64,000 bases of DNA from Marasmius tenuissimus (Eukaryota > Basidiomycota > Agaricomycetes > Agaricales > Marasmiaceae): the NCBI GenBank assembly GCA_029532415.1, contig JAQOTA010000023.1:186001-250000 (forward strand). The letters are read 5' to 3'. The translations under genes and the position numbers were made by a program. The stretch's first letter is position 1. Every line of letters begins with the position of its first letter. The notes below the pieces were generated by a model that saw only the letters and a program-made list of their open reading frames with translations, was not told the origin of the DNA and searched no databases. Below are positions 12,832 through 23,395 of this stretch, one piece after another.

Positions 12832-13323
12832 GATGGTGTTGATCAACAGTGTTGTTGTTGCTTATTTACCCGGAATGATGCTTCCAAACTCACCACTGAT
12901 CCAAGTTGAACGTTAAACGAGCACCTCGTATACAACTCGGGATTACTACTGCCTGCGAACACTCAGTCTCTTCACCGGATGAAATAGAGCTACGCTGGCC
13001 AACTCATGCCTCCCTTCTTTCCTCTAAACGGTGAATGAAGAAGACCGTGCGACAGTGGAACTCTATAACGATTTCCCACAGCCCACTGCGACACTCCGTT
13101 CTTGCGCCATCCCAGACAGAGTGGTAAGGTTTCTCAATCTCACAGTGAGAAGACGGCCCCCAGGAGCATCCTTCCAGAAGTATCCATAATCCGAGTTTCC
13201 GAAGCTCCCAGCTGAGTAAGTACTTAGCGTTTGTCAGACTTTGTCAGATGGCGACGGAAAATCATACTCCCAGGTCGTATTACTATTCGCCACTGATGAC
13301 GTTACTTCCCACATCCCTCCGCC

Positions 13324-13329
13324 TATAAA
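13324..13329 (+). promoter_or_regulatory. TATA box of the dehydrogenase gene
   Basis: TATAAA in the context CGCCTATAAAGGCC lies 56 bp before the ATG at 13385. It is within the 553-bp region shared with the divergent MPP6 gene. Confidence 0.55.
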
Positions 13330-13384
13330 GGCCACTCGATGGGATGGAGTTTCGTGACTAACAACTGCATCCAACATATCTAAC

Positions 13385-14890
13385 ATGTCCATCCCGAAGA
13401 CAACTCGCGAGTACTACTTTCCGGAGGTATGTCCCGCAATGTCCCCTCCCACCAGACACTCATTCACGACTTTGAATCTACTTCGTAGATTGGCTCCTAT
13501 AAAAATCTCAAGCTTAGGGAAACCCCTTTGCAACAACCCAAATCGTTCGAGGTTGTCGTCAAGATCCATGCAGTCTCTCTCCAAGTAAGGGAAGAACACT
13601 ACTCGTGCCCATCGTCACTAATGAACATCGATATACATCTTGTTTAGTATCGCGATCTAGCCATCTCCACCGGGAATTACAAAGTCAAGTAAGTACCAGG
13701 CAAACACGATCCCAGACCCAGTTCTCAATCTCCTCAGCTCGCCCCCAGAACTCGTCCCATGCTCGGATATGGCGGGTGAGATCGTTGCCGTGGGTGAAGA
13801 CGTCAAGGGGTGGAAGAAGGGCGATCGAGTCTGCGCAAACTTCGCAGCGGACCATATCCATGGCGATTTGACATATGAAATCCAAAGGAGTGGGCACGGT
13901 GGACAGATTCACGGAGTTTTGACGCAGTACAAAGTCTTCCAACCCCACGTGAGTGCTTTCCGATCGTCACACACCGAGAATCTGCGAGCTCAAGTGGTGC
14001 CTAGTCTCTCGTCAGGATTCCTGATCACCTCTCGTTCGAGGAAGCTTCGACTCTACCGTGAGTATTTCACATATTTCGGTGTGACCATGGTATTGATTTA
14101 TCACGCCTTCGCGAACTTAGATGTGCCGCCCTTACTGCGTACAACGCCCTTTGGGGACCTGTCCCCCTCAAGTCCGGTGACACCGTCCTCGTCCAAGGCA
14201 CGGGAGGCGTTTCAATGTGAGTGATATCTCACGAAGAAGAGGTGTTCGGAGGAACTAAAACTTGTTAATAGCTTTGCGCTTCAATTCGCCGTTGCCTCTG
14301 GTGCCACCGTCATTGCTACATCTTCGTCTGATGATAAGCTCAAGATCGCGCAAAAGTTGGGAGCCAAACACCTCATCAACTATAAGAAGACTCCGGACTG
14401 GGATAAGGAAGCTTTGAAAGTCACGAACGGCAGAGGTGTGGACCATATCGTGGAAGTTGGTGGCCCTGGAACTCTCGACAAGTCCATGAATGCTGTCCGA
14501 TATGCCGGGTGGATCCACTCGATCGGCTTCGTCAGTGGGGTGAGTGTTTCCGCCTTCGACAGTTGGATCTTGTTGCGCTTATTACTTTGGCAGGCTGGAA
14601 ATGGCCATGAGAATGTTATCATGCAGAGCATCACAAAAGCGTTCTCGATTCGAGGAATCCAGATTGGTTCTGTTGCTCAGTAAGTTTTCTTGTTTTCAAC
14701 GCTTTGTATGCACGTTGATGGCTATTGCTCCGTCTGCAGGTTTGAGGACATGAACAGACTTATCCGCGCCAATCCCGAGGCAACTCGACCTATAGTCGAC
14801 AAAGTTTTCGCGTTCGAGGATGCCGCGAAAGCGTACGCCCACCTCGAGTCTCAGGCTCATGTAGGAAAGGTTGTGATCAAGGTCAACTAA
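13385..14890 (+). CDS. NAD(P)-dependent alcohol dehydrogenase-like protein (MDR superfamily)
   Basis: Zinc-type medium-chain dehydrogenase/reductase homologue of 347 residues in nine exons (13385-13426, 13489-13584, 13648-13688, 13738-13948, 14005-14057, 14121-14216, 14272-14539, 14594-14679, 14740-14890). The GroES-like part shows SLQYRDLAISTG, PCSDMAGEIVAVGEDV and GDRVCANF. The Rossmann part shows SGDTVLVQGTGGVSIFALQF (the nucleotide-binding glycine motif), GAKHLINY, GRGVDHIVEVGG and GWIHSIGF. It ends ESQAHVGKVVIKVN. The structural-zinc cysteine cluster is absent, as in fungal ADH-like and quinone-oxidoreductase relatives, so zinc dependence is uncertain. The substrate is unknown. Confidence 0.88.
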
Positions 14891-15229
14891 ACCAGAGAGC
14901 GTACAACCCCTCAAAAATCACTGTAAACTACGATGTACTACATAGTCAGGTGTAAAATTATGATGTGTCCTTATCCCTCAGGTCTCAGTCCTCAACGGGG
15001 ACGAGACTTGCGTGCTTGATTTCCGTAAACTAGATATGTACCGGCAAGGTAGTTACCAGAATGTACAACCCAAACTGAGACTAAAAAGAGTTTGTTTCCG
15101 TACATCACGGCGTAGCCCGACTAAGTTGGCTAAAGTATAGTCAAAGAATATAGCAGTGGATGGCTGATGGCGGCAGGGCGGATCACTGCATCCCTATCCC
15201 TATCCTGGCTCCGAGAGGTGCCCCGGCCT
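14891..15229. other. Convergent 3' flank
   Basis: These 339 bp lie between the stops of the dehydrogenase and F-box gene 1. I see no coding or RNA signal. Confidence 0.5.
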
Positions 15230-16737
15230 TCATCGTGGTCTTCGAAACGGCGAGAAAACCCTCTTCACGAAAGCTTTCAATCGCTGTGTAAATGTCGTAG
15301 GAGATGAGCGTGTAGTCACTACTGCTTGTGTCTGTTGTTGCAGCGGCCTGCTTCAAAGATTGAGTATGCCGCGCAGAGCGAGTGCTCTTGAAAGCGAACA
15401 ACGCACCTGAATACAACAGGGTCTGGGACGAAACAATAGTCAATAAGCGGGGTGATAATTCCACGCTCGAAGCACTTCGGTAGGTGCTCGTTCAAGCGTA
15501 GAATCTCTGCCTGTAACATGACTTCAACCGGAGAAGACGGATCCGGCGCAGCATATGAGAGGGCTTTAGGCTGTCGGGACACATCCCCAGACCTGAACGA
15601 AACGTAGAATTGTGGAACAAGTTGCTCAAGGGAGCGAAAGTAAGGACGCTGGAGGATGTCGTCTAAAGTTCTCCACTCTAACGATGTCTTCCTACTGTTC
15701 AGTGAGGGTATCTTTAGGGTCACGAGTGGAGATGGCGAATCTGGCTTCCACTCGCCCTGGGATATAATGTTCAGAAAGGGCACCAATTCATTGTCTGCAC
15801 TGAGGATTTCCAATCTCCTGAGACGCGGGTAATTCGCTAATGGGTCTTCCTCTGCGACGGAGATGTATTAAGCTCCGCCCAGGAAAGACGGGACAAGGGA
15901 CGCACCTAAAGAGGAAGTGAGCTCACGAATAGCAGAGCTACCAGTAAGATCCAACTTCATGCTGTTTAAGGAGGAGCGAGCAGCTGCCATGAGTCCCCGG
16001 ACCTCTGCCACTACTCGAGCGTCGTCGAAGGGCGTCAACGACGAATGTAATGTAACACGTAAGGTTCGTAAACCAGGACAAGGGATGAGTAACCCGACCA
16101 ACTTAGCGTCCTTCACGCTGTGGAGTGTAACAGTCCGCAGAGTTGCACGGAATGCCAACTCTTCTGACGCTGTCCCTTTGTCATCGGTCGGTGCGTACCC
16201 AAAAGGTCCCACACACCCTGTCATCTCGAAGGTCTCCAAGGCTTTGATGGATCCCAAGACGTTTAAAAATGCATCATGGGTAGAGAAACGCGTATAATAG
16301 AGCTGTAGTTCCTTGACAGAGCCGAATATCTCTCGAGGCAAACGTGCGGACGCGTCCCAGTCGAGATGGTGTAGGTGAAGGCACCTTATCCTCGAAAGTA
16401 TGTTTGAAATGGACCGTTCTGTGTCGGAGGAACGCCACCTCCATATTTGCTCCAAGGTCAGAACTTGGTGTCCACGCGTCGTCCACTCGGTATAATGGTG
16501 TTTGATTACGAGTGTACGGACACCCGCTGCTGTGAAAGTCTCGAAAGGGCTATTACACAGCTCCAAAAATCGGAGGGCTGAGGTCGGTTTGGTTAAGTCG
16601 AGATCGAGACGGAGGATATGAAAGCCGTGAAAACGTGAAGCTGGTACCCATGAACGACAGACAAGAGCGCAGGAGTGCAAGTCGAATTCAGAAAGCTCCT
16701 CAAAGATTCGGAGGAGGATTTCGGGAGGTAAAAACAT
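15230..16737 (-). CDS. F-box protein, paralogue 1
   Basis: Predicted substrate adaptor of SCF ubiquitin ligases, 465 residues, in three exons (16737-15906, 15851-15407, 15350-15230). An N-terminal F-box-like motif reads FLPPEILLRIFEELSEFDLH followed by SCALVCRSWVPASRF. Irregular leucine-rich segments follow: HHLDWDASARLP, LETFEMTGCVGPFG, LRTLRVTLHSSL, LVTLKIPSL and LDDILQRPYFRSLEQLVPQF. The exon 1/2 junction was set by comparison with paralogue 3, which has the same intron positions. The last exon restores a frame ending RLKAFVKRVFSPFRRPR, which matches paralogue 3. A TATATAAAGG lies about 30 bp upstream of the ATG. The target protein cannot be inferred. The gene belongs to a local duplicated block. 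Confidence 0.82.
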
Positions 16738-16998
16738 AGGCCATTCCAGCCCGCGTCATTGTTCCTTTATATACGTCAAGGTGGTTACCTGCGGCCGATC
16801 AGATATAGAAACGTGAACATGGCAGTACAGCCATAAGTGAATACTGGGCGCTGAGCGCTGGGCACTGCTCATGAGTATGTCGCCGTAAAAGTGTTAAGCT
16901 CGTCGGTTGCAAATGAATAGTACGTCAAAAGGAAAGGAGGAAGGAATAAAGCAGACCTAGTACATAAATTGCCATATAAAATCGTCCATTTCTGGTCA

Positions 16999-17095
16999 TC
17001 AGCGGCTTGTTCTTGCCTTACCTGCTGCGACGTCACCGCCATCTATCATCCTATCAATATCTGCTCGTGTTCCCTTTGTATCGACGCGAAATGTC
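16999..17095 (-). pseudogene. Fragment of the PEP7 3' end
   Basis: Reading on the minus strand, this piece translates to RVDTKGTRADIDRMIDGG then DVAAGKARTSR and a TGA. It lines up with the C terminus of the intact PEP7 gene at 20391 (EIRVEIDRVMGSSDGVAGKG...). The similarity continues through the following 200 bp of 3' flank. No PEP7 sequence precedes it, so it is an orphan tail left by a segmental duplication. It lies immediately upstream of F-box paralogue 1. Confidence 0.7.
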
Positions 17096-17764
17096 TTTCC
17101 GGTTCGTCTCCGTAAAGCTGTCTTTATGTATTGGATCAGAGACTTGTTGGGCCATCTAAGCCGTTGATTGAATGCTTTTCAGTCATACCTGCGGGACGAA
17201 GAGGGCAAAAGGTCGAGTTCTCATTGTCGCATGACTGGAGAAGGGACTAGCAAAGAAGACGTGGGGGGGAGCGAGAGTAAGACGCGATCACGGGACCTGG
17301 GCTGATGGTGTCAGGCATATTCGGCAGGTTTTCGGCAGGCAATGCGTATGACTTGGGAAAAGGTTGCGATTATCATTTTGCGAGTCTACGATTTCAGAAC
17401 ACCTACCACCTCGAGGAAGAAGATATTGAATATACTAACATATTAGAGACATCGAAATACCTCAAAAAAGTACCTCGCCCGAGGCTTGCTGGTCAGGTCA
17501 AGAGTTCAAGTTCTCCAGACCGCTGCGATGAGTTCAAACTATGCTGACCGTAGTAAGTCCCGCACGCAATGACTGTTCAATTCGTTGGGTAGGGTGTTTT
17601 CAGGACAGCGGTACGGAGTCATGAAGTCGGTGTATTCATTCTTCAAATCTACTATACAGGTACAGCTGCGACTTTGATTTCTGCATACTGGATACGGTCG
17701 CCTTCAGAAGAAAAACGTCAGTATCTTCCAAAATTTGGGAGAAAGCTCAAATCTACTTACGCGT
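17096..17764. other. Intergenic, 3' flank of the GH7 gene
   Basis: No supportable gene. The lower-coordinate edge is the duplicated PEP7 tail; the rest is presumably the 3' UTR of the cellobiohydrolase gene. Confidence 0.5.
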
Positions 17765-19193
17765 TTACTGGGTGTAAGTGGAGCCGATGGGTCCGACCTT
17801 GATGTTGGAGAAGGTAACGGAGGCATCGGGGTGCTGGGACTCGACAGTCTCGGGAGCACCGGAATCAGCAGCGCAAGTACCGCGAGCAATACCGGGGGTG
17901 GAAGGATCAGCCTCGGTGGGGTAGTTGGAGTCGAGCCACAACATCTCGGCTTCATGGTCGTCCCAGATACTCATGACGAGAACCATACCTCCGGCGAATG
18001 CATCTCCCATAACAGAGATACCACCACGGTCCTCGAAGGAGTTGGTGTCACCGAAAGCCTGCTTTTGGGCATTGCAGAACGCGTCGGTAATAGAGTCGAA
18101 GGCATCCATACCGGGAACATTGGTCTTCGAGTTTTGGATGACCTGGCCGTTCTGAACGTAGAGACGACGGATCTCGGTGAGAGTGCCGGAGGTAGAGTTG
18201 TTGTCGGTGATGAACTGGGTGACAACAGTGATCTTCGAGTTGGTATCGACGGTCATGCCGGGGCCGAGGAAGGTCTTGTCGCCCATACGGAAGGAGTTGA
18301 AGTCGCATCCGTCCTTGTCACAGATACCGTCGTAGCGTTGGTCGCCATCACCGCAGTCAGTACCAGTGCAAGCAGTCTGACCTTGGGAGGTACCAGTGCA
18401 AACGTGGGGAGTGTATGCGGCAGCATTGATGTTGGCCTCCCAGATGTCCATCTCGTTACAGCATGCACCCATCTCGCCCTTTCCGGCGTTCTGGTCGTTA
18501 TCAGAGGGTTCCCAGCCCTCGACGTTGGCCTAGGAATCTATTGAGCTCGGGCTTGGTGAAGATGAGAACACAAGGACATACCTTTCCGTCGATGAACTTG
18601 ATGTCGTGTGGGCATTGGGTATCGCAGTATCCGGTACCGTACTTAGCGCCCGCTGCGTTGCTGCCACCCATGCCACCATTGGCGTCCATGGAGACGAAGT
18701 AGAGAGCTCCGTTGAGACCACAAGGAAGGTTGGACATGTCGACGTCGAATGTGAACTCCTGGCCTCTCAAATCGAACATCTCGTACTGGGAGTCGGACGA
18801 GTCCATGAGGTACACACGAGAACCGATGTTCTTGGAGTAGGGGCCGTTGGTGACGAACTTCAAAGTGAGGCCGTTTCCGGAAGTGGTGATACCGTAGGTG
18901 CCGCTGTAATCCGCACCGTCAAGGGCACAGTTGGAGGCGCAAGTGTCACCGTCGGGGCAGAGGGAGGAGTCCCATTCATTGCCGGTGTAGCAGTTGGTAA
19001 GGGAGTCGTCATGGAGCCAACGCCAGTTGGAATCGAGGACGACGGAACCTTGCTGGGTCGTGCAGCTACCTCCAGCGCTACATTGCGACCAGGAGAGTTT
19101 TGGGTGAGTTTCGGCCGTGTTGGTGCCGACTTGTTGGGCGACGGCGCCAACGGCAAGGAGGGCGAAAGAGAGAAGAGTTGCTTTCGGGAACAT
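17765..19193 (-). CDS. Secreted GH7 cellobiohydrolase (cellulose 1,4-beta-cellobiosidase, reducing end), no CBM1
   Basis: Retaining exo-cellulase that releases cellobiose from cellulose chains outside the cell. Two exons (19193-18582, 18529-17765) encode 458 residues. Residues 1-19 are a signal peptide ([20 protein letters not shown]). The mature part has the hallmarks of GH7: [63 protein letters not shown] and [13 protein letters not shown]. The active site [13 protein letters not shown] contains the nucleophile E230, D232 and acid/base E235 (precursor numbering), and many cysteines are conserved. The protein stops at GPIGSTYTQ with no linker or cellulose-binding module, so it is a core-only enzyme. 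A TATTTAAG lies about 70 bp upstream. Codon use is strongly C-biased, consistent with high expression when induced. Confidence 0.95.
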
Positions 19194-19261
19194 TGTAAAA
19201 TGCCTTCGACGGGAAGAAAACCTGTTGTGAAGTGAAGAATTGGTGCATTACCCTCGCCTCC

Positions 19262-19269
19262 TTAAATAC
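19262..19269 (-). promoter_or_regulatory. TATA-like box of the GH7 gene
   Basis: On the minus strand TATTTAAG lies about 70 bp before the ATG at 19193. It is the best core-promoter match in this flank. Confidence 0.45.
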
Positions 19270-20039
19270 CAGAACGGAAAAATTCTGGTGAGGCCACGGA
19301 CCCGACTCGGGAGGAGCTGGAAGAGGACCTATGCGCTGTTCGTCGCTGATATCGAACTCGGCAGTGAATAAACTCCAGAGAGGATATTTTTGAAGCCACA
19401 GCAGTGAGCCCGAGAACTTTCCGTTGCAACATCAAAGCGGAATCCTTTCATCGCTAGCTTTCGGAGGATGCTGTAAAGTATCCGTACCATGCAATTTCGC
19501 TCCACTTTCTCCGATGTAATCATTCTACTTCTCTGCCGCTATCACGGCCGCCTCGCAAAGTTCTGTGAGTGTTAGTACTCGTGGGAGAGAAGTGGAAGAG
19601 ATCGACGAGGGTTGCATTGAGATACAGAAGCCAGAGTCGCGATGTTTCTTGTTGCTAAGAATCGAGTGGAGCTGGAGCGCATACTGAGCAGTAACTCCGT
19701 GATAGTGCCGTAGTACAGAGCAATTTCGTCCATGGGACAGTGAGATTCAGCTTGAATTTGCGATGCGAATGTACGGAGAAACGACGGAGTCGAGGCCGAT
19801 CGCGACCCTGTGCGTGCAGAAGGAGGCATGTCAAAGCGAGTGCTGCGTCATGTTGGTCGAAGGCCAACTGATAATTGTGTGGCTGTGTGCAATATGAAGC
19901 TTAAATAGCACGGGGTAAGGGGAGATGGGACTTTGACTTCCGGTTGCCCAAGGAGAAAGAGCACCGATTTAATATCTGCGTTGAGCGTCGGAAAGTCCCT
20001 GAGATGCGGAATATTCGCCATACCTGTAACAGATATGCA
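19270..20039. other. GH7 upstream region without a supportable gene
   Basis: Short minus-strand frames (for example about 85 codons at 19572-19829) match nothing I recognise. The region should contain the cellulase promoter. Confidence 0.4.
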
Positions 20040-20185
20040 TCAAGCTCTGCTCATAAAATAGGACAAAGGACGCACCCAGGAACTGAGCGCATGGACAACA
20101 GAGCCACCAGGGAAACCCAATTTCATACTGTTCGAGGAGGAGCATTCAGCGAAGGTGTTCAGCCTAGTTACCTGTTGACGATGAG
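20040..20185 (-). pseudogene. Remnant of an F-box gene downstream of PEP7
   Basis: Bases 20040-20150 resemble the end of exon 1 of F-box paralogue 1 (15868-15990): compare GGACAAAGGACGCACC with GGACAAGGGACGCACC, and the AAGGAGGAGC / GAGGAGGAGC block. It is joined directly to sequence resembling the F-box 5' flank (GTTACCTG.. at 20170, compare 16785). The body of the gene is missing, so this is an internally deleted copy. Its position just downstream of PEP7 mirrors that of F-box paralogue 1 next to the PEP7 tail at 17.0 kb. Confidence 0.55.
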
Positions 20186-20390
20186 ATTCAAATAAACGAG
20201 AGCAGATGGCGGCGCAGCCATAACCCATACGCGACTGAGCACTGGGTGCGGAGCCCCAGTCTTGAGCATCCTGAGCGTGGTGAGCGAAAGCACGTCGATT
20301 GCAAAAGCATAGCATGTCAAAAGGGAAGGAGGAAGAAGAAATGAAGTAGACCTATTACATAGATCGCCATAGAAAATCGTCCACTTCCGG

Positions 20391-22923
20391 TCACCTGCGA
20401 CTGTTCTTCCCCTTACCTGCCACTCCGTCACTACTACCCATCACTCTGTCAATCTCAACGCGTATTTCCTTCAAATTAGCGCGAAGTGTCTTTGCATCCT
20501 CGAACTTTCGTTGTGCAGTCGCCTCTTCCACGAAGGTCTCTAGAAGTGCCTCTTGTTCCAACAATGGCTGAAGGACATGGGCCATCTGGGAGTCAACATC
20601 AAATGCAAGAGCATTCTCTGGCTCTGGTGGGGGCGTGGTGGTGGGAGTGTTGGAAGTAGAAGTCGATCGCTTCGGCAAGGACTGAATCACGATTAGAACA
20701 CACAGTCACGATCAATATCTCGACTGTTGCGGCTCACCTGCAAAGGGAACATATTCTTCTGCAAGAAGATATTCGCCCGCGACAGAATGGCTAACCGAAC
20801 CCTATCTTGCGAGCTCCCAGGTTTGATGGCTTTACCGTCGTCTCCAGGCAGCGCTCGTATTCGTTTCGCGAGGGCATCATACTGCGCAAATGCATCCAGA
20901 AGGCGTTTCCGGGTTGCTGTGGCTTCCTTCGACATGGCTTGTTGTTGACTTGATTCCTGTCTGTTGACAGGGCTCAACGACAGGTCTCATTAGACTGAAA
21001 AGTACTCAACATACCCAAGATTCAGTACCATCTCTTGGAACTGGGGCAAAGAGTCCTCAATTTCCTTCTCGAGGGCGACAAAGACCTGTAAGCATCAACC
21101 GCGTCAGAAGCAAGACGAAAGGCTGGCACCACTTTAGCTCACATCGTACAGCCGTATGAATGTCGGCACTGCGGCAATCTCCCTCAAGTATTGTTGTCGT
21201 CTATGAACGGAAATAAGGCGCATCAATGAACGGCTCAGACGGCAACTAGAGAGAAAAGACCCACAATAGAACTGGTCGACACTCTCTACAAATCCGTACG
21301 CCCTTCAAGAATTTCTCCTCCTCCTCCTCCTTCTTCTTATCATTCGATGGGGTTCTTTTCCGAACACCGTAATCCACACCTTCACCAACTTCCTCAATCT
21401 TCCTCGTTTTCGGGTCAACCACGAACAATAGCGAACATGGGGAGGGTCGGACGGGAGGTTTGATAGGGAGATTGCAGATAATCTGACCACACAGTCGGCA
21501 ATGGTGCTTCCGATTGGATAGAGGGTGAAATGACGAACTAGTATGAAGATTCAGCCAATGAAATCGATAAGTGGATAGTACTTACCTGCAAATAGGACAT
21601 TTCGTCACTTCCGAATCTTCTTGCCACGGCGTAATGCGTTGTTCCGAGGCTACGGCGACGGTATCAGACAACGCAGTCCGGACATCGTACGAATAGCGGA
21701 GCTCACCTCTAATATCATTCTTCGCACCTCCACCAACCACCCCCTTCCAGATACTGCTCCCACTCGCACTCCTCAGATCACTTAAACTCACATCGAAGAT
21801 AGACGACCTCCGCTCCTTCATAACCGGCCTCGCTGCCGCGTCCTTCCCCTCCGGGAAGTGGAGACCAATCAGCTTTTCCAGCCGTCTCTCCAATTTGGTT
21901 CGCTCCATCCGCTTCCGCCCAACACCACTCTCAGCTCCATCTCTAGCGACGCGGCGCAAAGCGAGAAATTCGTCCGTCCGAGGCCGGTAGAAACCATTCG
22001 GCTGGAAGCCGGGACGATATGGTGCACGTTTGGGCGCGGATTTCTGTTTGACTGGTGTGGGTGTGGACGGCCCTGGAGAAGCCCTGGTCGGGGATGAGGG
22101 TTGTGAAGTGAATGTGGGTGCAGGTATTGTTATTCCGGGTGAGGGTGTAGATACAACAGCTGTGGTTGTATTCGATGACGTCGAGGCTGTAAGGGACGAT
22201 GATCTAGGTGGGGGAGAAACAGGCTGAACGGGCTTGGGCATGATGAGGTCCAGAAGTTGTGATTCAGACCCAGTTGATGCTGGTGGTAACGGCCTGTCAT
22301 CGTTAATTGCTGGACTGGTCATTTGTGAGAGGGGTGATGGGCTTGCGGGAGCGTTCTGGCGTACGGCCAAGGCTGGCCTCTGGGGTGTCGGAGTCTGAGG
22401 TTGCGCTTTTCGAGGAACTACACGTCTGAACGTGGTCGATTTCCGAGAAGCAGGAGGAGGACGAGCTTCGGTTGTGGGCGATGGTGGTGCTAACGAAGTT
22501 GAAGCTGTCGACGATGACGCTACGGCCGTCTGTAATTCGGGCTGCGGTTGGGTATCTAGCTTCGGTTTCTGTACTTGTTCTGGTTCTGGGGTTGGTGGGT
22601 CTGATTCCGGTTCTAGTGTCAGCTCTGGGGATCGTTCGGCAGGTGAGCCGTTTGGTATGTTGTCCTCCTGAGCAGGCTTCGAGACGTCTACTGCCGTAGA
22701 TAATGACTTCGGAGGAGGACTAGCGGGTGGTGAAGATGGAACTAGAACGACAGGCTTTTCGCTGACGAAGCTTACAGGCCGTGAGCCTGTCAGAGAAACA
22801 TTCCGAGAATGTCTCTTTGACTGAGAGCGTTGAGTTGAGCATAAAGGACATGTGGGAGTGTTATTTAGCACTCACCCTGTAAGCCTGGTATGGAACATGA
22901 TTGGGTGACTCTGGCTCACTCAT
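20391..22923 (-). CDS. pep7: PEP7/VPS19-type FYVE and Rabenosyn-domain vesicle tethering factor
   Basis: PEP7 links PI3P and Rab5-type GTPases on endosomes to SNARE fusion in Golgi-to-vacuole traffic. Seven exons (22923-22876, 22820-21586, 21537-21265, 21200-21143, 21085-21015, 20960-20738, 20681-20391) give 732 residues. After MSEPESPNHVPYQAYR comes a long Ser/Pro/Thr-rich stretch. The FYVE-like zinc finger has CPIC, NRKHHCRLCG, a C..C pair in IICNLP..PSPCS, and RICRECRP. The C-terminal half is helical (FVALEKEIEDSLPQFQEM and LLEQEALLETFVEEATAQRK), matching the Rabenosyn Rab-binding region. The FYVE middle is stretched by a Lys/Glu-rich insertion (KKKEEEEE). It is divergent from twinfilin (472 bp). 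Confidence 0.85.
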
Positions 22924-23395
22924 CGAGTGGTCCGAAGAATGCAAGCGTGGCGCCGTCTGCCAGCGATGGTGAAAGGTCGACCGAGAGATTTACTTAGCCG
23001 ATGTCAGGGAACGAGGTGGAGGCGAAGAAAGATGACTTGATCATCATCTTCCACGTTCCTGGCTTGGGCACCGCTTCCTTGACCCTCTTCATCACCCGCA
23101 GCAGTGTCATTGACAGTGTCATTTCATCGAATACAGGAATAGGACCATGATGGTGGTGCGAATCAGAAATTCTACTAGCACGCATTCGTAGAACATAGCC
23201 CGAATCCAGAAGCTATCTTCTAGTACAATGCCGGAAATGCGGTCTCGTTGAGGACGATTCGAGAACGCAGAAAGAGAAAGAGTCTTGGAATTACTTAGTA
23301 GAGAATCAGCAGAACAATGTGAGCATTTCTATATCGAATCAGACGGAGAATCAACCGCAGTTGAGTCTGTGATATCATCTTCTCTCCTGACGGCC

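Noticed and set aside
17735..18544. 269-codon open frame on the plus strand opposite the GH7 exon
   Set aside because: It mirrors the C-biased codon use of the cellulase on the other strand; its sequence is low-complexity (Gly/Val/Ser) with no domain, while the GH7 frame is certain.
22030..22671. Gly/Val-rich plus-strand frames opposite PEP7
   Set aside because: Antisense of the Pro/Ser/Thr-rich linker of PEP7; composition explains their length.
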